From assembly GCF_002844575.1 (NCBI RefSeq), contig NZ_PIQO01000008.1:116479-180478 (forward strand): 64,000 bases of DNA. Reading direction: 5' to 3'. Within the stretch, counting starts at the first letter, position 1. Every line of letters starts with the position of its first letter. This document shows positions 37,612 through 47,173 of the stretch, piece by piece. This stretch comes from Heyndrickxia camelliae. GTDB lineage: Bacteria > Bacillota > Bacilli > Bacillales > Bacillaceae_C. A model generated the notes under the pieces. That model was not told the DNA's origin. It worked only from the letters and a program-made list of their open reading frames with translations, and searched no databases. The translations under genes and the position numbers were made by a program.

Positions 37612-38715
37612 ATGACAGCCACGTTCGTTTTACGAAATGTAAAAACGACAGATGGAAACGCTGCAGATATTGTAGTGGAGAATAGGAGAATTGTAGATAT
37701 TGTTCCACCGGGAACGGGGGACGGTCAAAAAGTAATAGATTTTAAAAACAAGGTCTACATTTCCAGTGGATGGATTGATATGCATGTTCACGCCTTCCCG
37801 GAATTTGATCCATATGGAGACGATATTGACGAGATTGGTTATAAATTAGGTGTAACAACGATCATAGATGCTGGAAGTACGGGAGCGGATCGAATACACG
37901 ACTTAGTTAGTAATTCGAAAAAGGCAAAAACAAATGTATTCGCTTTCTTAAATATTTCACGCATTGGCTTGAAGAGGATTGATGAATTATCTGATCTCTC
38001 TTTGTTAAATAAAGAGGAATTAATAAAGGCAGTAGCAGATAATAGAGATTTTATTGTGGGGCTTAAAGCTAGAATAAGCAAAAGTGTGGTCGGACCAAAT
38101 GGGGTTGAGCCATTAAAAATAGCTCGAAGTTTTTCAAAGGATACCGAATTACCGCTTATGGTTCATATTGGATCCGGGCCCCCGGATATAAATGACGTCC
38201 TTGACCTACTCGAAGAAAATGATGTGATTACCCATTTCTTAAATGGAAAAGCCAATAATTTATTTGATACTTCCGGAAAACCTCTTCCAAAGCTTCTAAA
38301 AGCAATAGAAAGAGGGGTCCGATTAGACGTTGGCCATGGAAATGCAAGTTTCTCCTTTCAAGTAGCTGAGCAAGCGAAAGAGCATGATATCCACTTTCAT
38401 ACGATTAGTACAGATATCTACCGAAAAAATCGCCTGAATGGTCCGGTCTATAGTATGGCAAATGTTTTAACAAAGTTTTTGCATTTGGGTTATTCCCTTA
38501 AAGAGATTATTGATGCGGTAACAATAAATCCAGCGAAGTGGTTAAAAAAACCTGCTCTTGGCCGAATTTCGACAGGAGATATTGCAAACCTTACATTATT
38601 TTCGATTGAAAATGAACCTACTGTATTATCGGATTCTGAAGGAGAGGAACGCAGAGCGGATCAAAAGATTGTTGTAAAAGGAGTGGTAATAAATGGAGAA
38701 TACATTGAATGCTAA
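37612..38715 (+). CDS. COG3964-type amidohydrolase/deacetylase
   Basis: 367-residue metallohydrolase with amidohydrolase-superfamily fold. The binuclear site is visible as WIDMHVHAFPEF, a likely carboxylated Lys in VGLKARISKS, MVHIGSGPP, and RLDVGHGNASF plus TISTDIY with the catalytic Asp. Family members are often mislabelled dihydroorotase or adenine deaminase. They commonly neighbour DgaE/DgaF-type genes; known activities in the group are deacylations. ATG at 37612 lies nine bases after AAAAGGG. It is the first gene of a six-gene run, overlapping the next gene by 23 bases. Removal of an acyl group from an N-acyl amino-sugar acid is a plausible role (inference). Confidence 0.82.
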   Translation: MTATFVLRNVKTTDGNAADIVVENRRIVDIVPPGTGDGQKVIDFKNKVYISSGWIDMHVHAFPEFDPYGDDIDEIGYKLGVTTIIDAGSTGADRIHDLVSNSKKAKTNVFAFLNISRIGLKRIDELSDLSLLNKEELIKAVADNRDFIVGLKARISKSVVGPNGVEPLKIARSFSKDTELPLMVHIGSGPPDINDVLDLLEENDVITHFLNGKANNLFDTSGKPLPKLLKAIERGVRLDVGHGNASFSFQVAEQAKEHDIHFHTISTDIYRKNRLNGPVYSMANVLTKFLHLGYSLKEIIDAVTINPAKWLKKPALGRISTGDIANLTLFSIENEPTVLSDSEGEERRADQKIVVKGVVINGEYIEC

Positions 38716-39799
38716 ATATGGTTTGAAACGTGTAATTAATGCAAGCGGAAGGATGAGTATTTTAGGTGTTTCCGCCCCATCCGATACGGTAATGGATGCA
38801 ATGAAAATCGGCGGACAAAATTATGTAGAGATTTCGGATTTAGTCGATAAGGCTGGGAACCATATTGCCGGCCTGTTGCAATCCGAAGCGGCTGTTGTTG
38901 TAAACTCTGCCTCAAGTGGAATTGCTCTTTCTGTGGCTGCAATCGTCACTCAAGGAAACCGTCGTAAAAGTGAACGTCTTCATCAAGAACCAATTCAAAA
39001 AAATGAGATCATTATGCTAAAAGGCCATAACGTTCAATACGGTGCACCCGTTGAAACGATGGTTTTCCTCGGTGGGGGAAAACTTGTGGAAGTCGGTTAT
39101 GCAAATGAGGGGAAAGTGGAGCATATCTCTGATGCAATAAATGAGAATACCGCTGCGATATTATTCGTAAAATCTCATCACGCGGTTCAAAAGAATATGA
39201 TTTCTGTTGAAGAGGCATGGGAAGTAGCACAAGCAAACCATATTCCACTTATAGTAGATGCTGCAGCAGAAGAAGATTTAAAAAAATACGTACAAATTTC
39301 AGACCTAGCCATTTATAGCGGCTCGAAAGCCATTGAAGGCCCGACATCCGGTATTGTAGCTGGTAAGCGAAAATATATTGAGTGGTTAAAAGTTCAGCTT
39401 CATTGTATAGGAAGAAGCATGAAGGTTGGAAAGGAAACCACCTTCGGCCTTTTACAAGCACTAGATGAATATTTCGTCAAAACAGACAATAGCGAAAAGG
39501 AAAAAGCAAGCCTTGAAGTTCTTAAATCGTTAAATGCTATAGAAGGTATAAAAGTAACGATTGTACAAGATGAAGCGGGTAGAGCTATTTTTAGAGCGCG
39601 AATTCATATTGATTCTGCAATTTCCAACACTACGGCGAAGGAAGTAAATGACAAGTTGAGAAACGGAGAGGTTGCCATCTACACTCGAGATTACGGAATT
39701 CGCCAAGGATTTTTCGATATTGATCCACGACCGCTAAAAGATGATGACATCTATGTTATTGAAGCAAGACTAAAGGCAATTTTAGGAGGCAATGAATGA
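38693..39799 (+). CDS. dgaE: DgaE-like PLP-dependent ammonia lyase (SelA-like fold)
   Basis: 368-residue fold-type I PLP enzyme resembling SelA. The cofactor Lys lies in AIYSGSKAIEGPTSG (near residue 210), the PLP-phosphate region is NSASSGIALSVAA, and the Asp contacting the pyridine N lies in IPLIVDAAAEEDL. DgaE converts D-glucosaminate-6-phosphate to 2-keto-3-deoxygluconate-6-phosphate plus ammonia in Salmonella. It is flanked by a DgaF-type aldolase and a KDG kinase, and no PTS genes are nearby, so here it could act on an unphosphorylated amino-sugar acid. GGAGTGG precedes the ATG inside the upstream gene. The last four bases overlap dgaF. Confidence 0.82.
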   Translation: MENTLNAKYGLKRVINASGRMSILGVSAPSDTVMDAMKIGGQNYVEISDLVDKAGNHIAGLLQSEAAVVVNSASSGIALSVAAIVTQGNRRKSERLHQEPIQKNEIIMLKGHNVQYGAPVETMVFLGGGKLVEVGYANEGKVEHISDAINENTAAILFVKSHHAVQKNMISVEEAWEVAQANHIPLIVDAAAEEDLKKYVQISDLAIYSGSKAIEGPTSGIVAGKRKYIEWLKVQLHCIGRSMKVGKETTFGLLQALDEYFVKTDNSEKEKASLEVLKSLNAIEGIKVTIVQDEAGRAIFRARIHIDSAISNTTAKEVNDKLRNGEVAIYTRDYGIRQGFFDIDPRPLKDDDIYVIEARLKAILGGNE

Positions 39800-40551
39800 T
39801 GAATATGGAAAAACGGTTTTATCAAAATCGAGTAGCTTTAAATGTATTAGCTAATAGTATTGAAAATGCGAAGGAAGTTTTTGAAGCGGCAGAGGGTCAT
39901 GTTTTAGTTGGGGTGCTTTCTAAGGATTATCCAACTGTAGAGGCTGCAGTTACTGCTATGAAAGAATATGGAACAGCTATAGATGATGCAGTTTCCATCG
40001 GGCTTGGCGCAGGGGATAATAAGCAAGCGGCTGTTGTTGCAGAAATTGCTAAACATTATGCTGGAAGTCATATTAATCAAGTCTTCCCTGCAGTAGGTGC
40101 AACCCGTGCCAATCTTGGAGAAAAAAATAGCTGGATTAACTCCCTTGTTTCACCAACTGGAAGAGTAGGATATGTCAATATTTCTACTGGCCCAATCAGT
40201 GCTGGTGTTAAAGAAACTGCCATTGTTCCAATCAAGGCTGCCATTGCGCTTGTTCGTGATATGGGAGGAAACGCATTGAAGTATTTCCCAATGAAGGGAT
40301 TAAAACATGAAGATGAATTTCGTGCAGTAGCACAAGCCTGCGGCGAAGAAGGCTTTGCCTTAGAGCCAACTGGGGGTATTGATTTAGATAACTTTGAGAA
40401 GATTTTAGAAATCACATTAGAAGCAAAAGTGCCAAAAATTATTCCGCATGTGTATTCATCCATCATTGATAAAGATACGGGAAAAACAAACGTGAAAGAT
40501 GTAAAAAAATTATTAGCGATGACAAAGAAACTAGTTGATCAATATGCCTAA
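39796..40551 (+). CDS. dgaF: DgaF-like KDGP aldolase
   Basis: 251-residue (beta/alpha)8 class I aldolase of the DgaF family, predicted to cleave 2-keto-3-deoxy-6-phosphogluconate to pyruvate and glyceraldehyde-3-phosphate. Typical stretches are HINQVFPAVGATRANLGEKN, VGYVNISTGPISAGVKETA and the Schiff-base region NALKYFPMKGLKHEDEF. It differs from the short Eda-type aldolase (about 210 residues). AGGAGG stands six bases before the ATG; it overlaps both neighbouring genes, which shows tight translational coupling. Confidence 0.85.
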   Translation: MMNMEKRFYQNRVALNVLANSIENAKEVFEAAEGHVLVGVLSKDYPTVEAAVTAMKEYGTAIDDAVSIGLGAGDNKQAAVVAEIAKHYAGSHINQVFPAVGATRANLGEKNSWINSLVSPTGRVGYVNISTGPISAGVKETAIVPIKAAIALVRDMGGNALKYFPMKGLKHEDEFRAVAQACGEEGFALEPTGGIDLDNFEKILEITLEAKVPKIIPHVYSSIIDKDTGKTNVKDVKKLLAMTKKLVDQYA

Positions 40552-41557
40552 AAAAATTGTGGCTTTCGGAGAAGTAATGATGCGTCTTCAGGTGCCGGGC
40601 TATGAACTGCTGACACAATCCAATACTTTACAATACTCTTTTTCAGGTACAGGTGTAAATGTTGCTTCTGCAATGACAAAGCTTGGTTATAACGGATACC
40701 TTGTTACAAAATTACCGGATAACCCTATAGGGGATGCAGCCATATCTTTCTTGCAGCGTTTAGGAATTGCAAGAGATTTTATTTCCAAAGGCGGAAAATA
40801 TGTTGGAATGTACTTTTTGGAAAATGGCTTTGGACAGCGTGCAAGCCGTGTTACCTATACAAATCGCTTGGAAAGCAGTTTTAATACAGCTGTGATTTCT
40901 GATTTTGACATGGATCTGATTGCAGAAAATGCCGATATTATTCATTTTTGTGGCATCACACTCGCAATGACGGAACAAGTCCGTGAGAATATGAAAATGC
41001 TAGCGAAAAAAGTAAAGGAAAAAGGCGGACTTATTTGTTTTGATTGCAATTACCGCCCATCCTTATGGGATGGGGGTTATACGAAAGCAAGGCCACATTA
41101 CGAGGATATGCTTCAATTAGCGGATATTGTCTTAATGAATGAAAAGGATGCCATATACATTTTAGGCATGGAGACAAAGGCAACATCAAAAGAAGACCAA
41201 CTGAAGGAACTTATACCGAGAGTGGCAAAGAAGTTTAATATTCAAACAATTGCCGGGACACATCGGGCGATTAACAGCGATAATACCCATTCATTAAAAG
41301 GATATATGTATAAAAACGATGCATTTGTATTTTCAAAGAACATTTCTTTTTCTGTATATGATAGAATTGGTGCTGGCGATGCTTATACTAGCGGAATTTT
41401 ACATGGTGAATTGTCAGGTTTTCCTGCGGAGAAAACGGTGCAGTTTGCTGCAGCTGCAGGTATGTTAGCATGTACCATAGTCGGGGATACCCCAATGTCA
41501 ACAGAAACGGAAATCCTGTCAACCATGGCAGGAAATATTGAAGATATAAAAAGATAA
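40544..41557 (+). CDS. kdgK: 2-keto-3-deoxygluconate kinase (PfkB family)
   Basis: 337-residue ribokinase-family sugar kinase. The N-terminal VAFGEVMMRLQVPGYELLTQ, the substrate loop FSGTGVNVASAMTKLGYNGY and the C-terminal catalytic motif YDRIGAGDAYTSGILHGEL with its base Asp are all intact. The second motif LMNEKDAIYILG is also present. It would phosphorylate KDG before DgaF cleaves it, which makes sense only if the upstream lyase yields unphosphorylated KDG. It overlaps the aldolase gene by eight bases and has no strong ribosome binding site of its own, so it depends on coupling. Confidence 0.88.
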   Translation: MPKKIVAFGEVMMRLQVPGYELLTQSNTLQYSFSGTGVNVASAMTKLGYNGYLVTKLPDNPIGDAAISFLQRLGIARDFISKGGKYVGMYFLENGFGQRASRVTYTNRLESSFNTAVISDFDMDLIAENADIIHFCGITLAMTEQVRENMKMLAKKVKEKGGLICFDCNYRPSLWDGGYTKARPHYEDMLQLADIVLMNEKDAIYILGMETKATSKEDQLKELIPRVAKKFNIQTIAGTHRAINSDNTHSLKGYMYKNDAFVFSKNISFSVYDRIGAGDAYTSGILHGELSGFPAEKTVQFAAAAGMLACTIVGDTPMSTETEILSTMAGNIEDIKR

Positions 41558-41573
41558 AGGCAGGAGTTAGGGA

Positions 41574-42293
41574 ATGAATGTGAATAGAAAAAAAGGGCCA
41601 CTGTATTTACAAATTAAAGAAATATTAAAGGATCGTATTTTACACGGTGAATATGCAATAAACACAAACATTCCCTCCGAGCCTCAATTAGAAGATGAAT
41701 TTAACGTGAGCAAAATTACAGTTCGAAATGCTATTAAAGAACTTGTTCAGGAAGGGTATCTTGAAAAGAAAAGCGGTAAAGGAACAAAGGTAATTGCCAA
41801 TGTTACTACTGCAAGACTTTCAAAGGGAAAGCGCTTTACGGAAGTATTGGTAGAGGAAGGTCACCATATTACTAAAAGAGTATTGAAAATAAAGAGAGTG
41901 GAATTGTCTTCGGAGTCCTTTCTTTATTCTATATTTGGGGATCATTGTATTCAAATAGAGCGCGTGTACTTATTGGACGATGAACCTTATATTTACTTTA
42001 CCCACTATGTCCTACTGGATTTAATGGAGGAGGATTTAAGGGACCTTCAGATTAATTCTTTATATCGCTTTTTGGAGGATCATAACATCCGTCTTGAAGC
42101 ATTTCGCGATGAGTTTACCGTATCCAATGCACCAGCCCATATTTGTGAAACATTAAATCTAGAGAAAAACACAGCCGTATTAAAAAGGATACGACGTTCT
42201 AGTGATATAGATGGGAAAATATTGGAATATAGTGAAGGATACTATAATACGGCAAAACAAAACTATATTGTTACTTATAATGATTCCATATAA
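41574..42293 (+). CDS. GntR/HutC family transcriptional regulator
   Basis: 239-residue regulator with an N-terminal winged helix (LYLQIKEILKDRILHGEYAI, then IPSEPQLEDEFNVSKITVRNAIKELVQEGYL, residues 9-70) and a C-terminal UTRA ligand domain (about 90-235, with CIQIERVYLLDDEPYIYFTH and VLKRIRRSSDIDGKILEYSE). HutC-type members sense a pathway intermediate such as a sugar phosphate. GGAG precedes the ATG. It sits inside the operon it probably controls; the palindrome at the operon promoter is a candidate site. Confidence 0.9.
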   Translation: MNVNRKKGPLYLQIKEILKDRILHGEYAINTNIPSEPQLEDEFNVSKITVRNAIKELVQEGYLEKKSGKGTKVIANVTTARLSKGKRFTEVLVEEGHHITKRVLKIKRVELSSESFLYSIFGDHCIQIERVYLLDDEPYIYFTHYVLLDLMEEDLRDLQINSLYRFLEDHNIRLEAFRDEFTVSNAPAHICETLNLEKNTAVLKRIRRSSDIDGKILEYSEGYYNTAKQNYIVTYNDSI

Positions 42294-42344
42294 TAATTAA
42301 TATTATCGCAGAAAATGAAAGCGATTTCCTATAGGAGGGAAATT

Positions 42345-43670
42345 ATGAATCTATATTTGCTGGGCATAACAGTAGTTGCAATCATAATTGTTATATTAGG
42401 TGTATCTTGGTGGAAATGGCACGCCTTCATTAGTTTAGTGGTAGCAAGCTTATTTTTAGCTATTTTCTCAGGTATGCCGATGGACAAAATTGTAAGCGCT
42501 TATGAAACGGGCGTTGGTGGTGTTCTTGGGCATCTAATTGGTATATTAGCTCTTGGTACGATCTTAGGGAAGATGATGTCCGATTCAGGAGCCGGAATGC
42601 AAGTAGCTGATTTCTTTATTAAAAAATTTGGTGTGAAATATCTTCCTTGGGCCATGCTCCTATCAGGATTTATTATCGGAATACCCGTATTTTTCGAAGT
42701 AGGTTTAGTTATTCTGCTACCTTTAGTCATTTCAATTCGAAAGTCAACCAAGCAAAACATTTTACTAATTGGTATTCCTGTTCTAGCCGGACTTTCCATC
42801 GTACATGGATTAGTTCCTCCGCATCCAGGTGCGATGACTGCGATTGGAATTTATCATGCTAACATGGGACATGTTCTACTCTATTCCCTAATCATTGCTT
42901 TTCCTACTGCATTAATTGCAGGACCAATTTTTGCAAAATGGGTGCATAAGCGGGTGGTACCAGTTGGAGAACCAGAATTAATTCGAGTAGAAACAAAGTC
43001 TAATAAATTACCGGGTACTGGGATATCCTTTTTCGTCATATTGCTGCCTATTATATTAATGCTTATATCTTTAATTGCACCATATTTATCAATGCCAGAC
43101 GTCCTTCAAAAGTTCTTCTTGTTTATTGGAAGCCCTGTCATTGCTCTATTAATCTCTTGTTTTGCAGCCTATTTCTTCTTAGGTTATCGCCAAGGAATGG
43201 ACAAAAACTTATTGAAGAAGCTAACAGATGAGTGTTTATTACCGCTTGCATCTATTATTCTTATTATTGGTGCAGGTGGGGGCTTTAAGCAAATTCTTAT
43301 TGACAGCGGCGTTGGGGATGCTATTGCCAATATGTCTGAACAAATGTCCTTATCTCCAATTGTCCTTGCTTTCTTAGTTGCAGGGCTTATCCGAATTGCA
43401 ACCGGGTCAGCAACAGTTGCGTTAACAACAGCAGCCGGTATTGTATCGCCAGTCGTAGCACATATGACAGGTGTGAATTTAGAATTACTTGTTATTGCTA
43501 CTGGAGCTGGGTCCCTTATGTTTTCACATGTGAATGATGCTGGTTTCTGGTTAGTAAAAGAATATATGGGGCTAACTGTAAAGGAAACATTCAAAACGTG
43601 GACAGTGATGGAAACCATCCTATCATTTGTCGCATTCGCATTTACCCTCATTTTAAATGCATTCATTTAA
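42345..43670 (+). CDS. GntP family gluconate-type permease
   Basis: 441-residue secondary transporter with about twelve helices. GntP signatures are GILALGTILGKMMSDSGAG, IPVFFEVGLVILLPLV, HGLVPPHPGAMTAI, RIATGSATVALTTAAGIVSP and FSHVNDAGFWLVKEYMGL. The family takes up gluconate and other aldonic acids by proton symport. ATG at 42345 follows AGGAGGG; an upstream frame lacks a site. It is the last gene of the operon and replaces the mannose-type PTS of the Salmonella dga operon. Its substrate is probably a hexosaminate or its N-acyl form (inference). Confidence 0.92.
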   Translation: MNLYLLGITVVAIIIVILGVSWWKWHAFISLVVASLFLAIFSGMPMDKIVSAYETGVGGVLGHLIGILALGTILGKMMSDSGAGMQVADFFIKKFGVKYLPWAMLLSGFIIGIPVFFEVGLVILLPLVISIRKSTKQNILLIGIPVLAGLSIVHGLVPPHPGAMTAIGIYHANMGHVLLYSLIIAFPTALIAGPIFAKWVHKRVVPVGEPELIRVETKSNKLPGTGISFFVILLPIILMLISLIAPYLSMPDVLQKFFLFIGSPVIALLISCFAAYFFLGYRQGMDKNLLKKLTDECLLPLASIILIIGAGGGFKQILIDSGVGDAIANMSEQMSLSPIVLAFLVAGLIRIATGSATVALTTAAGIVSPVVAHMTGVNLELLVIATGAGSLMFSHVNDAGFWLVKEYMGLTVKETFKTWTVMETILSFVAFAFTLILNAFI

Positions 43671-43685
43671 AAACTATAATTCTAT

Positions 43686-43729
43686 AAAAATAGTGCCTCT
43701 AGGTGTTTATTTTGAGGCACTATTTTTTA
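43686..43729 (+). terminator. Intrinsic terminator of the sugar-acid operon
   Basis: AATAGTGCCTC pairs perfectly with GAGGCACTATT and is followed by T. Confidence 0.88.
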
Positions 43730-43886
43730 GTACCAAACTATCTAAATTCTAATTGTCTTTCATCATTGCTCCCTCAAACTCTGTTTGCTTCTTATGAAGA
43801 ATGATAAAATATATGAAATAACTCATTTATAAAATATACTTCAAAAAACTATTTATTAGGTTCCTTTTCCATGGGAGGTCCCCATT

Positions 43887-45812
43887 TTGCGTTACTTAAA
43901 CATATTTTTGCTTTTTATTGCATTGCTTCTTTTTCCAAGCTCATCTTTTGCTGCTAAAGCAAAGGAAGTTCATGTTATTCGAGTCGGTTTTGACAAGAAC
44001 GCCCCTCCCCTTTCCTATACAGGACCAAAAGGTGAAGCATTGGGATTCAATATAGAACTTATTCAGAATATTGCCACAAGGCAAGGATATCGGCTTAAAT
44101 TGATTCCGCTTGAGTTGGATGATGCATTGGAAATGTTAAAGGAAGGGAAACTTGATATTATTGCAGGGTTGGAATATACAAGCATACGGGATACTTTTTT
44201 AGATTTCAGCGACTCCTTCCTAACATTACCTAAAACGGTGGTCATCCCATCCTCTATTAAGGATATTTCAAGTTTGAATGATTTAAAGGGTAAAGTTGTG
44301 GCAGTTCAACGAGAAGATACTATTATCTCTCAACTCGAAAATATTAGAGGAAGTGAAATACTCGAATCCTTTAACCAATTGGACGCGATGGACATGCTTT
44401 TTTTAGGTAGAGCAGATGTATTTATAGGAAATCGTCCGACAGCTGAATATATCCTTCAGCACGCAAAAAAACAATTGAAATATAGAATTCGCACAGGACT
44501 AATTCCTCCCTCTGACTATGCCTTTGCCGTGCGAGAGGGAAACTATAAATTATTAAAGGATATAAACACTGGATTGACAGCGCTTCATCACAACGGTACC
44601 TATGAACGATTATATTCCCAATATCTTGAACCATATGGTGCATTGGCAATTGATTGGTGGCGAAAGCTTGTCTACATTCTTCTTATCTTAACTGGAATTA
44701 TCTTTACTATTCTTGTAGGTATCTTTTTTTGGAATAACCGTTTAAAAAAAGAAGTTAATAGACAAACTGCTGCATTAGCAGATAGCTATGCTTTTCAGTC
44801 AAAGGTGTTGGATAGTGTAGATAATGGAATTATTTCCTTTAATCTCGAAGGTAATGTCACTCTCATTAATCATATTGCCCGTAATTTGCTTGGAATGAAG
44901 GGAAACCCTTTAGGTACAAATATTTTTGATTTTCTATCTCAACTCCCCCTGCAAAAGGTACTGGAAATAAAGGGACAACGGATGATCCACGGAGAAATTT
45001 GCCTTGATGATGGGACAGACCGTATCCTTCAATACTATATTGCATCATTGCAAAATGGGATGGGAGAAATAATAGGAGGTATCCTTTGCCTTCAAGACAG
45101 AACTGAACAGAACCATCTGCAAGCACGCTTAATTGCACAGGAAAAAATGCGGGCCCTTGGCCAGCTTATCGCCGGAATCGCACATGAAATCCGTAATCCG
45201 CTTACTGCTATTAAAACTTTTACAGAAATGCTTCCTAAAAAAATTCATGACCCTCGATTCCAATCTGAGCTTCTCCGGCATGTACCGGAGGAAGTAGAGA
45301 GGATGAACCGAATAATTGAGGATTTATTGGATTACTCCAGGGAAAAATCGATGCATCTGGAAATGAAAAATCTTAACGAGTTAGTTCAATCTGTAACGGG
45401 GCTTTTAAAAAAACAGTTCCGAAACGAAGGAATAGAATTAGAGATTGATATTCCTCCAGCCTTAACCGTGCTAATCGATCAGAATCGCATCAAACAAGTT
45501 CTCATTAATCTAATACTCAATGCGATTCAAGCTATGAATGATTCAAAGAAAAAACAATTGTACTTTCATGGAGCTATAGATGGGCAAACCATCCGGCTAG
45601 ATATAACTGATTTTGGCATCGGAATAAAAGCACAAGACATGCCCCATCTGTTTCAGCCTTTTTATACGACAAAGAATCAAGGAATTGGTTTAGGTTTGTA
45701 TATATGTCAAAAAATTATGCAAGAGCATGGCGGACATATAGAGGTAAAAAGTTCCGCATATAAAGGAACCACTGTTACCTTATTATTCACTAACGGAGGA
45801 GATGCACCATGA
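43887..45812 (+). CDS. Sensor histidine kinase with extracellular SBP_bac_3 domain
   Basis: 641-residue sensor. A signal peptide (residues 1-22, ending SSFAAKA) is followed by a periplasmic-binding-type domain (about 28-250, with NAPPLSYTGPKGEALGFNIE and GRADVFIGNRPTAEYIL), one membrane helix (about 258-280), a PAS domain (about 305-405), HisKA with the phospho-His in IAGIAHEIRNPLTAIKTF, and HATPase (N box NLILNAIQAM, G boxes DFGIGI and GIGLGLYI). TTG is the start, with GGGAGG eight bases upstream. It overlaps the response regulator gene by four bases. It would sense a small solute outside the cell. Confidence 0.93.
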   Translation: MRYLNIFLLFIALLLFPSSSFAAKAKEVHVIRVGFDKNAPPLSYTGPKGEALGFNIELIQNIATRQGYRLKLIPLELDDALEMLKEGKLDIIAGLEYTSIRDTFLDFSDSFLTLPKTVVIPSSIKDISSLNDLKGKVVAVQREDTIISQLENIRGSEILESFNQLDAMDMLFLGRADVFIGNRPTAEYILQHAKKQLKYRIRTGLIPPSDYAFAVREGNYKLLKDINTGLTALHHNGTYERLYSQYLEPYGALAIDWWRKLVYILLILTGIIFTILVGIFFWNNRLKKEVNRQTAALADSYAFQSKVLDSVDNGIISFNLEGNVTLINHIARNLLGMKGNPLGTNIFDFLSQLPLQKVLEIKGQRMIHGEICLDDGTDRILQYYIASLQNGMGEIIGGILCLQDRTEQNHLQARLIAQEKMRALGQLIAGIAHEIRNPLTAIKTFTEMLPKKIHDPRFQSELLRHVPEEVERMNRIIEDLLDYSREKSMHLEMKNLNELVQSVTGLLKKQFRNEGIELEIDIPPALTVLIDQNRIKQVLINLILNAIQAMNDSKKKQLYFHGAIDGQTIRLDITDFGIGIKAQDMPHLFQPFYTTKNQGIGLGLYICQKIMQEHGGHIEVKSSAYKGTTVTLLFTNGGDAP

Positions 45813-47173
45813 AGAATATATTGATTATTGATGATGAAATTGCTATTTGTTCCTCTCTTTCATTCGCTCTTGAGGATGAATACAGGATTTGGACTGAAAC
45901 GGATGCAGAAAAGGGATTAAAATTACTAGAAACAGAGAATATAGATGGTATTTTGCTAGATCTTAATCTAGGTAAGACAAATGGATTAGACATCCTCAAA
46001 ACCATAAAAGAGAAGAATCCAGAAACAGTTGTGATTATTATGACCGCTTATGGAACGATTGAATCTACTGTTGAGGCAGTCAAAGCAGGTGCTTATCATT
46101 ATTTAACCAAACCGTTGAATCTGGAGGAGGTGAAACTGCTTTTATCGAAAGCTCTTACTTATCAACACTTGCACCATCAGGTCCAAGTGTTAAGTAAAGC
46201 AGTTCGTCAGCAAGAAAGCTATGCCGGTTTAATTGGTAAATGCGAGAGCATGCAGAAGGTATTCCAGTTGATTGAAAAGGTGAAGGATATCCCCTCTAAT
46301 ATTCTGATTACGGGAGAAAGTGGAACCGGAAAGGAACTGGTAGCCCGTGCCATTCATTTTCAGGGAAAGCGCCAAAAAGGTGCCTTTTCCGTCATCAATT
46401 GTGCTGCGATTCCTGAAACATTACTTGAAAGCGAGCTGTTCGGGCACGAAAAAGGTGCCTTTACAGGGGCCTTTGAGCGAAAGCAGGGTCTTTTCGAACG
46501 TTCTAGTGGGGGAACAATCTTTCTCGATGAAATCGGTGAAATGCCGTTAACCCTACAAGCAAAGATATTAAGAGTCATTCAAGAAAAAATAGTTACACCG
46601 CTTGGTTCCGAGCAATCAAAGGAAGTGGATGTTCGAATCATTTCCGCTACCCATCGAAATCTTTTAGAAGAAGTGGCAAGAGGAAACTTCCGCGAAGACC
46701 TTTATTATCGCTTGAATGTAATTCCCATTCACGTCCCTCCTTTACGGGAACGGGAGGAAGATATTCCGCTGTTAATCCAGCATTTTTTAGATCTTTATTC
46801 AGCCAGTATGGACATCCCTCAGAAAAAATGCAGTATGGAGGCGAAAAAGGCTTTATTTCAATACTCCTACCCTGGGAATGTTCGGGAACTATCAAACATA
46901 TTAGAATATGCCATGGCCCTTTCAGATGGGGATGTCATAGAAACATCAGATCTTCCGAAAGATGTATTTCAGAAAGAGGCTTCTTCTTCAAATACTAAAG
47001 AGAACGGCCTTTTCATATCGGAAGGGAAAACCCTTGCTGAAGTGAATAGGGAGTATATCCTCTATACTTTAGAAAAAAACAACGGGCATCGAACAAATAC
47101 AGCTAAACAATTGGCCATTAGTGAACGAGGATTACGTGAAAAACTTAAACAATATTTGAGGGATCCAAAATGA
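45809..47173 (+). CDS. NtrC-type sigma-54-dependent response regulator
   Basis: 454 residues in three domains. The receiver (1-115) has phospho-Asp in ILLDLNL and switch residues MTAYG and TKPL. The AAA+ activator (about 140-375) has Walker A GESGTGKE, the sigma-54 loop HEKGAFTGAFE, Walker B GTIFLDEIGE and the arginine fingers REDLYYRLNV. The Fis-type HTH is near 415-450 (NTAKQLAISERGLREKL). An intact GAFTGA loop means it can remodel sigma-54 polymerase. It is coupled by overlaps to the sensor and the TAXI gene. A -24/-12 promoter lies before the transporter gene 1.2 kb downstream. Confidence 0.94.
   Translation: MKNILIIDDEIAICSSLSFALEDEYRIWTETDAEKGLKLLETENIDGILLDLNLGKTNGLDILKTIKEKNPETVVIIMTAYGTIESTVEAVKAGAYHYLTKPLNLEEVKLLLSKALTYQHLHHQVQVLSKAVRQQESYAGLIGKCESMQKVFQLIEKVKDIPSNILITGESGTGKELVARAIHFQGKRQKGAFSVINCAAIPETLLESELFGHEKGAFTGAFERKQGLFERSSGGTIFLDEIGEMPLTLQAKILRVIQEKIVTPLGSEQSKEVDVRIISATHRNLLEEVARGNFREDLYYRLNVIPIHVPPLREREEDIPLLIQHFLDLYSASMDIPQKKCSMEAKKALFQYSYPGNVRELSNILEYAMALSDGDVIETSDLPKDVFQKEASSSNTKENGLFISEGKTLAEVNREYILYTLEKNNGHRTNTAKQLAISERGLREKLKQYLRDPK

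Noticed and set aside
37612..38715. Annotation as dihydroorotase
   Set aside because: The protein fits the COG3964-type group beside DgaE/DgaF genes; no pyrimidine genes are near.
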